NCBI GenBank assembly: GCA_018969485.1
Contig: JAGWYG010000034.1
Coordinates: forward strand, 1-32,736
DNA: 32,736 nt
Origin: Chloroflexota bacterium
GTDB taxonomy: Bacteria; Chloroflexota; Chloroflexia; Chloroflexales; Roseiflexaceae
Direction: 5' to 3'
Below the pieces are notes generated by a model. That model was not told the DNA's origin, made no database searches, and saw only the letters and a list, made by a program, of their open reading frames with translations. A program made the position numbers and the translations under genes. The stretch's first letter is position 1, and every line of letters begins with the position of its first letter. Shown piece by piece: positions 7,844-16,170 of the stretch.

Positions 7844-9493
7844 GTGCCGCTCACCCGACGAGAGTTCTTACGGTACGCCGCCACCGGAACCGGGATCGCC
7901 ATCTACGCCGCCTCAAGCGACACGACATTCGCCGCAGTCGCCCCCGGGCCCGAAGTCTTTCGCATCCGCATCCTGCACACCAACGACCATCACGCCCGCA
8001 TCGAGCCGGTCGACGGCTCGGGCGGCCCGCTGCATGGTGGCGTGGCGCGGCGCTGGCACCGCATCCAGAAGGTGCGGCAGTCGAAGCGCGGCCGCAACCT
8101 GCTGCTGCTCGACGCCGGCGACGTCTTCCAGGGCACCCTGTGGTTCAACCTGTACGATGGCCTGGCCGACCTCGAGTTCTACAACACCATGGGCTACGAC
8201 GCGATGGCCGTCGGCAACCACGAGTTCGACCGCGGCCAGGCGACGCTGGCGGCGTTCGCCGGGCAGGCGCGCTTCCCGCTGCTCAGCGCCAACATGGTCG
8301 TCGATGCGACCTCGCCGCTGCACGGGCTGGTGCATCCATACATCACGCGCCGCATCGACAACGAGTGGATCGCGATCTTCGGCCTGACGCCCGAAGACAC
8401 CGGCATCCTGAGCAACGCCGGCAGCGGCGTGACCTTCACCCCGCCGATCGAGGCGGCGAAGCGCGTCGTCGCCGAACTGAAGGGCAAGGGGATCGACAAG
8501 ATCATCGCGCTGACGCACGTCGGCATCCATGTCGACCGCCAGATCGCCGCCGAGGTCGCCGGCATCAGCGTCATCATCGGCGGGCACAGCCACACCCCGA
8601 TGGGGCCGATGGTTGCGCCGCCCAATGCGGCGCGGCCGTACCCCGAGCTCATCGCCAACCCCGAAGGCCTGCCGGTGGTGGTCGCCACCGCCTGGGAGTG
8701 GGGCCGCTGGCTCGGCGACATCGCCATCGGCTTCGACCGGCGCAGCCGCGTGGTCACTGTCGATGGCCCGACGATCGAGCTACTGGCCGACATGGAGGCG
8801 GACGCCGGATTCGAGAGCCGCATCACCGAGCTCAAGGCACCGATCAGCGAGCTGCGCGCCCGTGAGATCGGCAGCGCAGCCGAGCTGCTCGATGGCGCAC
8901 GCGCCAATGTGCGCACGCGCGAGACCAACCTGGGCAACCTGGTGGCCGATGCGATGCTCGGTCGGGCGCGCAACGACGGCGCACAGCTGGCGATCACCAA
9001 CGGCGGCGGCATTCGTGCCAGCATCGACGCCGGCACGGTGACCGTCGGCGAAGTCCTCAGCGTGCTGCCGTTCGGCAACACCCTGGCGCGCGTCGACATG
9101 AGCGGCGCGCAGGTGCTGGCAGCGCTCGAGAACGGCGTCAGCCAGGCCGAGACCGGCGCCGGCCGCTTCCCGCAGGTGGCCGGGCTGCGCTTCTCGTGGG
9201 ATCCCGGCGCAGCGGCGGGCGCGCGGGTCACCGCGGTGCACGTGGCTGGCGCCGATGGGTTCACCCCGCTCGACGCGGCGGCCACCTACCGCGTGGTGAC
9301 CAACAACTTCATGCTCACCGGCGGCGACGGCTACCGCTCGATCGCTGCGGGGCAGCACGCGATCGATCTGGGCTACATCCTGGCCGATGTGGTGGCCGAC
9401 TACATCGCCGCCAACTCGCCGGTGTCGGTGGCCGTCGATGGCCGCATCATCGAGGGTGCCTCGCTCAGCGAACCGGCGGCCGTCCGGCCGTGA
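7844..9493 (+). CDS. Tat-exported 5'-nucleotidase / metallophosphoesterase (UshA-like)
   Basis: This 549-residue two-domain enzyme should remove phosphate from nucleotides outside the membrane. A twin-arginine signal, TRREFLRYAATG, starts at residue 4. The N-terminal calcineurin-like domain carries the metal ligands HTNDHH (Asp48, His50), DAGD (Asp90), GNHEFD (Asn125, His126), THVG (His225) and GGHSH (His248, His250). The C-terminal 5'-nucleotidase domain shows TNGGGIRAS and the TGGDGYRS substrate-binding motif. The GTG start is decided by an excellent AAGGAGG six bases upstream. The Tat route suggests folding with metal in the cytoplasm before export. Which nucleotide or sugar-nucleotide it prefers cannot be told; phosphate or nucleoside scavenging is the usual role. 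Confidence 0.9.
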   Translation: MPLTRREFLRYAATGTGIAIYAASSDTTFAAVAPGPEVFRIRILHTNDHHARIEPVDGSGGPLHGGVARRWHRIQKVRQSKRGRNLLLLDAGDVFQGTLWFNLYDGLADLEFYNTMGYDAMAVGNHEFDRGQATLAAFAGQARFPLLSANMVVDATSPLHGLVHPYITRRIDNEWIAIFGLTPEDTGILSNAGSGVTFTPPIEAAKRVVAELKGKGIDKIIALTHVGIHVDRQIAAEVAGISVIIGGHSHTPMGPMVAPPNAARPYPELIANPEGLPVVVATAWEWGRWLGDIAIGFDRRSRVVTVDGPTIELLADMEADAGFESRITELKAPISELRAREIGSAAELLDGARANVRTRETNLGNLVADAMLGRARNDGAQLAITNGGGIRASIDAGTVTVGEVLSVLPFGNTLARVDMSGAQVLAALENGVSQAETGAGRFPQVAGLRFSWDPGAAAGARVTAVHVAGADGFTPLDAAATYRVVTNNFMLTGGDGYRSIAAGQHAIDLGYILADVVADYIAANSPVSVAVDGRIIEGASLSEPAAVRP

Positions 9494-9524
9494 GCCGCGT
9501 GGCGTCGCAGGGGCGCCACACCCA

Positions 9525-9566
9525 CGCGCCCGCCGGACCTGGCTGTGGCCAGGTCCGGCGGGCGCG
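9525..9566. terminator. Strong bidirectional hairpin terminator
   Basis: A perfect 19-bp GC-rich stem (arms 9525-9543 and 9548-9566) with loop TGTG lies 31 bases after the nucleotidase stop and 6 bases after the stop of convergent moaC. There is no T tract. Position and symmetry point to termination or 3'-end protection for both transcripts. Confidence 0.75.
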
Positions 9567-9572
9567 CTGGCG

Positions 9573-10061
9573 TCAGCCGGCCTCGTGGCGCACGTAGTCG
9601 CCGCGCTGCCCGCCGTGTTTGCGCTGCAGGGCGATCTGTTCGATCGTCATGCCGCGATCGATCGCCTTGCACATATCGTAGAGCGTCAGCGCCGCCGCGC
9701 TCACCGCCGTCAGCGCCTCCATCTCCACTCCGGTCGGGCCGGTCGTCCGTACCGTCGCCTCAATCACCAGCCGATCACCGCTCGCGGCAGGATCGATCGT
9801 GATCGCGACGTAGCTCAGCGCCAGCGGATGGCACAGCGGAATCCACTCGGCAGTCCGCTTGGCCGCCATGATCCCGGCGATCCGCGCCGTCGCCAGCACA
9901 TCGCCCTTGGGCATGGCACCAGCCAGAATCGCGGCCAGGGTCGCTGGCGCCATGCGCAGCACACCCCGCGCCACCGCCTCGCGGTCGGTGGCCGGCTTCG
10001 CGCCGACGTCGACCATCCGTGCCCGGCCGTGTGCATCGAGGTGAGTCAGTCCGTCGCTCAT
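9573..10061 (-). CDS. moaC: Cyclic pyranopterin monophosphate synthase MoaC
   Basis: This 162-residue enzyme carries out the second step of molybdenum cofactor synthesis, making cyclic pyranopterin monophosphate from the MoaA product. Conserved parts are [16 protein letters not shown], the [13 protein letters not shown] block with its Lys, the LCHPL signature, [23 protein letters not shown] with the catalytic Asp, and the C-terminal [12 protein letters not shown]. Two consecutive ATGs start the gene; the second (10061) is preferred because AGGAG is then 6 bases away. The length matches the family. No other moa, moe or mob gene is in the window, so it stands alone, divergent from the dcw cluster with which it shares an upstream region. 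Confidence 0.96.
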   Translation of the reverse strand: MSDGLTHLDAHGRARMVDVGAKPATDREAVARGVLRMAPATLAAILAGAMPKGDVLATARIAGIMAAKRTAEWIPLCHPLALSYVAITIDPAASGDRLVIEATVRTTGPTGVEMEALTAVSAAALTLYDMCKAIDRGMTIEQIALQRKHGGQRGDYVRHEAG

Positions 10062-10076
10062 CATCTGCTCCTGATT

Positions 10077-10090
10077 CGTGACAAATTCGT
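10077..10090. promoter_or_regulatory. Possible operator, copy 1 of a shared 14-base motif
   Basis: CGTGACAAATTCGT lies between the moaC start and the dcw promoter. A copy with one difference, CGTGACAAACTCGT, sits at 26911-26924 just after the ftsZ -10 box. The motif has weak symmetry (ACG...CGT on the longer copy). An operator role is inference. Confidence 0.3.
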
Positions 10091-10100
10091 TAGATTCCTC

Positions 10101-10129
10101 TTGAACCACCGTCTGCTATCGATTATAAT
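10101..10129 (+). promoter_or_regulatory. Main dcw promoter upstream of rsmH
   Basis: TTGAAC (10101-10106), a 17-base spacer and TATAAT (10124-10129) make the best sigma-70-type promoter in the window. Transcription would begin near 10136, giving a leader of about 165 bases before rsmH. The -10 region is also nearly symmetric: TATAAT can be read on the minus strand at 10127-10122 and may serve moaC, though without a matching -35 box. Confidence 0.75.
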
Positions 10130-10135
10130 ACGGCG

Positions 10136-10303
10136 GCGATAGGGGATCGAGGCGACCAGGCGTCGCTGGCCTGGCGAATGGCTGGGGCAGCGACGGTGCT
10201 GCCGCGCCGACGAGCCCAAGCGCGCCAGCAGCGCTCCGGCGTCATTCCCGCCGTCGTGCCAGGCCAGCCTGCGAAGCCAGCCAGGAGATCGCTCGAGGGG
10301 TGC
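10136..10303 (+). other. Structured 5' leader of the dcw transcript
   Basis: This non-coding leader holds several complementary segments. CCAGGC (10156-10161) pairs with GCCTGG (10169-10174), and GCAGC (10187-10191) with GCTGC (10198-10202). Alternatively CTGGCCTGGC (10166-10175) can pair over 10 bases with GCCAGGCCAG (10258-10267), and GGCTGG (10180-10185) with CCAGCC (10277-10282). The local and long-range pairings exclude each other in part. An in-frame ATG at 10178 would make much of this coding, but the resulting residues look like a low-complexity shadow and the family starts later. Confidence 0.4.
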
Positions 10304-11236
10304 ATGGCCGATCCCGTCTTCCAGCACATCCCGGTGTTGCGTGACGACGTCATCAGCGCGCTGGCGCCGCAGCCAGGCGGCTGCTACATCGACGGCACGC
10401 TCGGCGGCGCCGGGCACGCCGCCGCACTGCTCGCCGCCGCACCCGGCGCGCGGCTGCTCGGCATCGACTGCGACCCCGCCGCGCTGGCGGCGGCGCGGGA
10501 GCGGCTGCACCCCTGGGGCGAGCGCGTCACGCTGATGCACGGCAACTTCCGTGATCTCGGGCGCATTGCCGCTGAGGCCGGCATCACGGCGGCCGACGGC
10601 ATCCTGCTCGATCTCGGCGTCTCATCGCATCAGCTCGATCACGGCGCGCGCGGGTTCTCGTTCATGCACGACGCACCGCTCGACATGCGGCTCGACCCGA
10701 CCGCCCCGCTCAGCGCCGCCGACCTGGTCGCCGATGTCGACGAGCGCCAGCTCGCCGACCTGATCTATCGCTATGGCGACGAACCGGCCTCGCGGCGGAT
10801 CGCGCGGTTCATCGTCGAGCAGCGTCGGCGTACGCCAATCCGCACCACCGGCGAGCTCGCCGCGCTGGTCGTCAGGGCGCTCGGCGGGCGGCGGGGCAAG
10901 ATCCATCCAGCCACGCGTACCTTTCAGGCCCTGCGCATCGCCGTCAACGACGAGCTCGCCAGCCTGACGGCCGTCCTGCCGCAGGCCATCGCGCTTCTGC
11001 GCCCCGGCGGGCGGCTCGCCATCATCGCATTCCACTCGCTCGAAGACCGGCTGGTGAAGCACGGGTTGCGCGACGCCGCCCACGACGGGCGCGTGCAGCT
11101 CATCACCAGGCGGCCGATCAGCGCCGACGACAGCGAGATTCGGCAGAACCCGCGCAGCCGCAGCGCGCACCTGCGCGTCGCGCAACGGCTCGATGCCGAC
11201 GCCGCCGGGCAGATCGACGAGGTCGTATGGCCGTAA
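10304..11236 (+). CDS. rsmH: 16S rRNA (cytosine1402-N4)-methyltransferase RsmH (MraW)
   Basis: The 310-residue enzyme N4-methylates C1402 of 16S rRNA in the ribosomal decoding site, using SAM. It shows [10 protein letters not shown] at the N-terminus, the SAM loop [14 protein letters not shown], the [15 protein letters not shown] signature followed by RGFSF and [23 protein letters not shown], and the C-terminal [12 protein letters not shown]. It opens the dcw cluster, where mraZ would usually precede it; no mraZ is present. The start at 10304 fits the family N-terminus and has GAGGGG close upstream. Its end overlaps ftsL by 10 bases, indicating translational coupling. Confidence 0.97.
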   Translation: MADPVFQHIPVLRDDVISALAPQPGGCYIDGTLGGAGHAAALLAAAPGARLLGIDCDPAALAAARERLHPWGERVTLMHGNFRDLGRIAAEAGITAADGILLDLGVSSHQLDHGARGFSFMHDAPLDMRLDPTAPLSAADLVADVDERQLADLIYRYGDEPASRRIARFIVEQRRRTPIRTTGELAALVVRALGGRRGKIHPATRTFQALRIAVNDELASLTAVLPQAIALLRPGGRLAIIAFHSLEDRLVKHGLRDAAHDGRVQLITRRPISADDSEIRQNPRSRSAHLRVAQRLDADAAGQIDEVVWP

Positions 11237-11607
11237 ATCTCCGCCGCCTGCTGCCACTGCAACAGATGCGTGCGAGCCGCCGGGCGCTCGCCAGCTATCT
11301 CACGCTCGATGGCGGCCGGACGCTGATCCTGGCGGCGATCGCATTCGCCCTCATGAGCCTGCTCACGCTCGCCCAGACCGGGCGTTCCGCGACGCTGGGG
11401 CAAGAGCTCGCCGATCTCGAAGTCCAGCGGGCGGTGCTGCTCCGCGAGCGCGGCGACCTGTCGCTCCAGCTCGCCGAAGCGCAGGCCTTCCGCGGCATCG
11501 CCGACCGCGCCGCGGCCGATGGCCTGCGCCCGGCCACGCGCGACCAACTGCGCTACATCGATCTGTCCGATGCCGATCCGACGCCGATTCCCCTGGTGAC
11601 GCCATGA
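11227..11607 (+). CDS. ftsL: FtsL-like septum formation initiator
   Basis: This 126-residue single-pass membrane protein sits at the conserved ftsL position between rsmH and ftsI. It has a short basic cytoplasmic N-terminus, one membrane helix at about 31-50 and an external coiled-coil stretch at about 55-90 ([19 protein letters not shown]), then a short tail. FtsL normally pairs with FtsB/DivIC and FtsQ and activates the FtsWI synthase. Sequence conservation in this family is low, so the call rests on topology, size and context. The start overlaps the rsmH stop by 10 bases and the stop overlaps ftsI as ATGA. Confidence 0.85.
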   Translation: MAVNLRRLLPLQQMRASRRALASYLTLDGGRTLILAAIAFALMSLLTLAQTGRSATLGQELADLEVQRAVLLRERGDLSLQLAEAQAFRGIADRAAADGLRPATRDQLRYIDLSDADPTPIPLVTP

Positions 11608-13490
11608 GGCATAGCCGCACCTACACCTACCGGCCGGCGCGCGCCGCGCCGCGCCGCGCCGACGGCGCCGTGCCATCGCTGCACATCAGCCGCATGCGCC
11701 TGCTCATCGTCCTCGTCGCCGTCGCTGCCATCATGCTGCGCGTCGGCATCCAGCTCGTCACGCTTACCGGCGAGACCGTCGAGCTCAATGGCACGTCGGT
11801 CAACCTGCGCCAGATGGCGCGCAACGAAGTCAACAGCCGGCAGGTCATCGAGCCGACCCGCGGCGTCATCCGCGACCGGGCCGGCAACACGCTCGCGATG
11901 AGCATCGAAGCACCATGGATCGTCGTCGACCCCACCACCATCAGCGATGCGCGTGCCGCCGACCTCGCCCGCGAGCTCGGTGGCGTCCTCGGCATGCCGG
12001 CAGCCGAACTCGAGGCGATGCTCACCGATCGCACCACGCGCTACCGGGTCATCCGCCGCTGGGTCGACCCCTCGACCGCCCGCGCCATCCTCGAGTCGCT
12101 GGCAGCCGGCGAGATGCGCTTCAGCGGGGTGTTCGTCGAATATCACCAGCGCCGTATCTACCCGGCCGGTCCGTCCGGCGCGGCATTGCTCGGCGCCGTC
12201 AATGACGAAGGCACGGGGGTTGCCGGCGTCGAGGCCTACTACGACGACATCCTGCGCGGTCGCGCCGGCATCCTCACCGCCGAGATCGACGCCCGCGCCC
12301 AGCCAATCGGCATCGGCCAGCAGGAGCTACGCGCCGCCAACGATGGCATCGATCTGGAATTGACCATCGACCCCTTCATCCAGAGCCTGGCCGAACGCGA
12401 GCTCGAGCAGGCCATCGCCATCCAGAGCGCCGACGGCGGCGTCGTCATCGTGCTCGATGTCCAGAGCGGCGCGATCCGGGCGATGGCCAGCCTGCCCTCA
12501 TTCGATCCGAACGAATACCAGCAGTATCCGGCGAGCGTCTACAACCTCAACCCCGCCACCAGCCAGGTCTACGAGCCGGGATCGACGTTCAAGGCGATCC
12601 TGGCTGCGATTGGCCTGCAGACCGGGCGTTTCAGCGCCGACACGCAGGTCGACGACACCGGCGAGATCGATCGCTACGGCTACCGCCTGGGCAACTGGAA
12701 CCGCATGGCCAATGGGCTGCTGACCCCCGGGCGGATGCTGTACTACTCCAGCAACGTCGCCGCGCTGCAATTTGCCGAGATGATCGGCACCGAATCGTTC
12801 TATGAGTACGTCGACCGGTTCGGCTTCGGCCGGCCGACCGGCGTCGATATCTCGGCCGAGGCGACCGGGATCGTGAGCAGCCCCGCCAGCGCCGGCTGGA
12901 GCCCGATCGTGCTGAGCACCAATGGCTACGGCCAGGGCATCGCGGTGACGCCGCTGCAGCTCGTGCGCGCCATGGCGACCATCGCCAACGATGGCGTCAT
13001 GATGCGGCCGTACCTGGTCGAGCGGCGCTGTCGCGGTGCCGAGTGCGTGAGCACCCAACCCCGCGCGATCAAGCAGGTGGTCGCCCCCGATGTCGCGCAG
13101 GCGGTGCAGCGCATGCTGGTCGAATCCGCCAATCACTACGCGCCGGTCGTCTGGAGCGAGATCACCGGACAGGGCGGTGATACCTGGCTGGTACCCGGCT
13201 ACGAGGTCGCCGCCAAGACTGGCACGTCGTCGATCCCGAACGGGCGCGGCGGATACGAGACCGATGGCGTGATCGGTTCGGTCGTGGGATTCGCGCCGGC
13301 CAAACAGGCACGCTATGCCATCCTGGTGAAGATTGATCGGCCACGCCGCGACCCGTGGGGCGTCGACACGGCCATCCCGGTGTTTCAGGCGATCGCCGAG
13401 CAATTGATGCGCTACGAGCATATTCCGCCAGACGCCGCGCTCGCCGGCCCCGGGCAGATCGCCGGCGAACTGGTGGCGGCGCATCCCTGA
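11604..13490 (+). CDS. ftsI: Peptidoglycan transpeptidase FtsI (class B penicillin-binding protein)
   Basis: This is a 628-residue bitopic class B PBP that crosslinks septal peptidoglycan outside the membrane. After a basic N-terminus there is one membrane helix (about 32-53), then the dimerisation domain with its EPTRGVIRDRAGNTLA motif (83-98). The transpeptidase domain carries the nucleophile motif STFK (Ser327, Lys330), SSN (382-384) and KTGTSS (538-543). No PASTA domains follow, unlike PBP2x of Gram-positive bacteria. The ATG at 11604 overlaps the ftsL stop as ATGA; the in-frame upstream extension would lie in ftsL and rsmH. It should form the septal synthase with the FtsW encoded downstream. 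Confidence 0.95.
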   Translation: MRHSRTYTYRPARAAPRRADGAVPSLHISRMRLLIVLVAVAAIMLRVGIQLVTLTGETVELNGTSVNLRQMARNEVNSRQVIEPTRGVIRDRAGNTLAMSIEAPWIVVDPTTISDARAADLARELGGVLGMPAAELEAMLTDRTTRYRVIRRWVDPSTARAILESLAAGEMRFSGVFVEYHQRRIYPAGPSGAALLGAVNDEGTGVAGVEAYYDDILRGRAGILTAEIDARAQPIGIGQQELRAANDGIDLELTIDPFIQSLAERELEQAIAIQSADGGVVIVLDVQSGAIRAMASLPSFDPNEYQQYPASVYNLNPATSQVYEPGSTFKAILAAIGLQTGRFSADTQVDDTGEIDRYGYRLGNWNRMANGLLTPGRMLYYSSNVAALQFAEMIGTESFYEYVDRFGFGRPTGVDISAEATGIVSSPASAGWSPIVLSTNGYGQGIAVTPLQLVRAMATIANDGVMMRPYLVERRCRGAECVSTQPRAIKQVVAPDVAQAVQRMLVESANHYAPVVWSEITGQGGDTWLVPGYEVAAKTGTSSIPNGRGGYETDGVIGSVVGFAPAKQARYAILVKIDRPRRDPWGVDTAIPVFQAIAEQLMRYEHIPPDAALAGPGQIAGELVAAHP

Positions 13491-13521
13491 TCGCCCCACC
13501 CCACGCGATTGCTACGGTCTG

Positions 13522-13530
13522 TGGTACAAT
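13522..13530 (+). promoter_or_regulatory. Internal dcw promoter upstream of murF
   Basis: TGG-TACAAT, an extended -10 box, lies in the 81-base gap between ftsI and murF, the first real gap in the cluster after rsmH. It may add transcription of the mur-heavy middle part. No -35 box is seen. Confidence 0.5.
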
Positions 13531-13571
13531 GCCAGCGGGTTCCCAACCAGTTTACTGATACGAGGATCATC

Positions 13572-15056
13572 GTGGAACTGCGCTTGGCCGACGTGTTGGG
13601 GGACATTCGGGGAAGTCGCGGGGCGGCGCGCCCGGTGCCGCAGATCATCGGGCAGTCGATCATCCGCGATGTGGTGATCGACTCGCGGCTGGCCACGCCG
13701 GGCAGTCTGTTCGTCGCGCTGGGCGGCGCGACCGTCGACGGCCATGCGTTCGTCGGGCGCGCATTCGATGCCGGCGCCAGCATGGCGCTGGTGGCGCGCG
13801 ACCGCTGGCGCAGCTATGCGCCGTCACGCCCGGTGACGGTGATCGACGCCGCCGACGATGCGGATGTCACCGCTGCAGCGGCCGACCGCCCGCTCGTGAT
13901 CGTCGTCACTGATCCACTCACCAGCCTGCACGCCATCGCGGCCGCCCACCGGCGGCGGCACCAGGTGCGGGTCGTCGGCATCACCGGCAGCGTCGGCAAG
14001 ACGTCCACCAAGGAGGTCATGGCGACGGTGCTGGCGCGGCGCTTCCGCACGCTGAAGACGCCGCGCAGCTACAACAGCGCCGCCACGCTGCCGCTGGTGC
14101 TGCTGCATCTGCGCCCCGCGCACGAGGTGGCAGTGATCGAGATGGGGATGTACCTGCCGGGCGACATCAGCCGGCTCGCCGCGCTCGCACAGCCGCTGCT
14201 CGGCGTCGTCACCAACGTCGGCCCATCACACCTCGAGCGCGTCGGTTCAATCGAAGGCGCCACCGATCCGCTCGAAGGCATCACCCGCGCCAAATCCGAA
14301 CTGCCGGCCAGCCTGCCCGGGCACGGCGTCGCGATCCTCAACGCAGACGACCAGCGCGTCCGGGGGATGGCCGGCATCACGCGCGCCCGGATCGTGATGT
14401 ACGGCCGTGCCGACGACGCCGACGTGCGCGGCGCGATCCTCGCCGACCGCGGGCTCGAAGGGTTGCGCGTGCGCATCACCTACGACGCACACACCTTCGA
14501 CTGCGCCGTCCGGCTCGCCGGAGCGCATCACCTGGCGACCATCCTGAGCGTCGTCGCCGTGGCGCGCGAGCTCGGCATGACGCCGGACGAGATCAGTGCC
14601 GGGCTCGGCGACGTCGCCGGCGACATCCGGCTGCAGACGAGCCAGGGCGCGCGCGGCGAGGTCATCATCGACGACACCTGGAACGCCGCGCCGGCCTCGA
14701 TGATCGCGGCGCTCGGCATTCTCGCCGGCCAATCCGGGCGGCGCGTCGCCGTGCTGGGCGACATGCGCGAGATCGGCGCGATCGAAGTCGAGGAGCACCG
14801 GCGCGTCGGCGCAGCCGCCGCTGGCTGTGCCGACTGGCTGATCACCTGTGGCGAGCGCGGCCGCTGGATCAGCGAGGGCGCCCAGGACGCCGGCATGCCA
14901 GGCGATCGCATCATCCACTGTGGCGGGCTGGCCGCTGCCATCGCGGCCGTGCGGCAGATCACCGGCGCCGGCGACCATATTCTCGTCAAGGGATCGCGTG
15001 CGATGGCGATGGAGCAGATCGCCGACGCACTTCGTGCTGGACCTTCAAGAACCTGA
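13572..15056 (+). CDS. murF: UDP-MurNAc-tripeptide D-Ala-D-Ala ligase MurF
   Basis: The 494-residue cytosolic ATP-dependent ligase adds D-Ala-D-Ala to the UDP-MurNAc-tripeptide. It shows the N-terminal IDSRLATPGSLFVAL block, the P-loop GITGSVGKTSTK (136-147), a conserved RSYNSAATLPL stretch, IEMGM, TNVGPSHLE, and DDTWNAAPASM, which corresponds to the MurF DD-YNANP-SM motif and separates it from MurE. The GTG at 13572 has GAGG six bases upstream; an earlier in-frame ATG at 13509 precedes the probable promoter. MurE is absent from the cluster, so the tripeptide substrate must come from a gene elsewhere. Confidence 0.96.
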   Translation: MELRLADVLGDIRGSRGAARPVPQIIGQSIIRDVVIDSRLATPGSLFVALGGATVDGHAFVGRAFDAGASMALVARDRWRSYAPSRPVTVIDAADDADVTAAAADRPLVIVVTDPLTSLHAIAAAHRRRHQVRVVGITGSVGKTSTKEVMATVLARRFRTLKTPRSYNSAATLPLVLLHLRPAHEVAVIEMGMYLPGDISRLAALAQPLLGVVTNVGPSHLERVGSIEGATDPLEGITRAKSELPASLPGHGVAILNADDQRVRGMAGITRARIVMYGRADDADVRGAILADRGLEGLRVRITYDAHTFDCAVRLAGAHHLATILSVVAVARELGMTPDEISAGLGDVAGDIRLQTSQGARGEVIIDDTWNAAPASMIAALGILAGQSGRRVAVLGDMREIGAIEVEEHRRVGAAAAGCADWLITCGERGRWISEGAQDAGMPGDRIIHCGGLAAAIAAVRQITGAGDHILVKGSRAMAMEQIADALRAGPSRT

Positions 15057-15072
15057 GTGCAGGGAGCTGATC

Positions 15073-16164
15073 GTGCAAGAGACGTTCCGCATTCTTCTCG
15101 TCCCGGATCTGGCGCGCTCGCTCCTGCTCGCTGCCACGGCGTTCGTCATCACCGTCGCGATGGGCGGCTGGTGGATCCGGCGGCTGCGCGCCTGGCGCAT
15201 CCTCAAGCGCGAGCGCGGCGATGTGCCGGCCGGCCAGCAACGCAAGAGCGGCACGCCCACGATGGGCGGCATTCTCATCCTGGTACCCGTGCTGCTGCTC
15301 ACCGTCGCGTTCAACCTGATCGACCGCTGGTCGATCCTGCTGCCCCTGATGGTGATGATGCTGTTCGCGGTGCTCGGCGCGCTCGACGACCGGCTGTCGC
15401 TGGTCGATACGCCGCCCACGACCCACGGGCTGTCGGAGGGGCACAAGTTCCTGCTGACGGGCGCCGTGGCATTCATCGCCGCGCTGGCGCTGTACCTGCC
15501 GCCACCGTTCGGCCTCAACAATCGCGGGCTGGTGTTCATCCCGTTCTTCGGCTCGTTCGACATCGGCTGGTGGTTCATCCCGCTGGCCATGTTCATCATC
15601 CTGGGCAGCAGCCACGCGGTCAACTTCACCGACGGCCTCGACGGCCTCGCCGGCTGGAACCTGATGCTGGCATTCGCCTCGTACGGCATCATCGCCGCGC
15701 TCGACGGCCGTTTCACCAATCTCATGGCCTTCAGCTTCACGCTGGTCGGCGCGTGTGCCGCGTTCCTGTGGTTCAACGCCCAGCCAGCGCAAGTCTTCAT
15801 GGGCGACCTCGGCGCGCTCTCGCTGGGCGCGGTGCTCGGCGTCATCGCACTGCAGTCACAGCAATGGCTGCTGCTCGGCGTCGTCGGCTTCGTCTTCGTC
15901 GTCGAGGCGCTATCGGTGATGGCGCAGCGCTACTACTACAAGTGGACCAGAATACGCACCGGCACGCCGGTTCGCATCCTGCGGCGTGCGCCGCTGCACC
16001 ATCACTTCCAGTTGCTCGGCTGGAGCGATTCTCAGGTCCTGACGCGGTTCGTGCTGGTGGGGCTGGTCGCGAGCCTGATCGGCATCTCGCTGGCGCTGAC
16101 GATCGACCAGGCGCGCGACGGGGCGTTCGCGGCGCTGCTCGCCAGGCTCCTGGCGCGAGGGTGA
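15073..16164 (+). CDS. mraY: Phospho-N-acetylmuramoyl-pentapeptide-transferase MraY
   Basis: The 363-residue polytopic membrane enzyme transfers phospho-MurNAc-pentapeptide to undecaprenyl phosphate, making lipid I on the cytoplasmic face. About ten membrane segments are visible. Diagnostic motifs are GTPTMGG, the Asp pair in GALDDRLS, HAVNFTDGLDGLAG, VFMGDLGALSLG and the PLHHHF loop. The GTG at 15073 is supported by AGGGAG 6 bases upstream, 16 bases after the murF stop; the longer frame inside murF is rejected. The length is typical. Confidence 0.96.
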   Translation: MQETFRILLVPDLARSLLLAATAFVITVAMGGWWIRRLRAWRILKRERGDVPAGQQRKSGTPTMGGILILVPVLLLTVAFNLIDRWSILLPLMVMMLFAVLGALDDRLSLVDTPPTTHGLSEGHKFLLTGAVAFIAALALYLPPPFGLNNRGLVFIPFFGSFDIGWWFIPLAMFIILGSSHAVNFTDGLDGLAGWNLMLAFASYGIIAALDGRFTNLMAFSFTLVGACAAFLWFNAQPAQVFMGDLGALSLGAVLGVIALQSQQWLLLGVVGFVFVVEALSVMAQRYYYKWTRIRTGTPVRILRRAPLHHHFQLLGWSDSQVLTRFVLVGLVASLIGISLALTIDQARDGAFAALLARLLARG

Positions 16165-16170
16165 TGTGTG

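Noticed and set aside
10178-10303. N-terminal extension of RsmH
   Set aside because: The added 42 residues are basic and low-complexity, and the family begins at HIPVL shortly after the 10304 start.
13572-15056. MurE identity for the murF gene
   Set aside because: The DDTWNAAPASM block corresponds to MurF, not to the MurE DYAHTPD motif.
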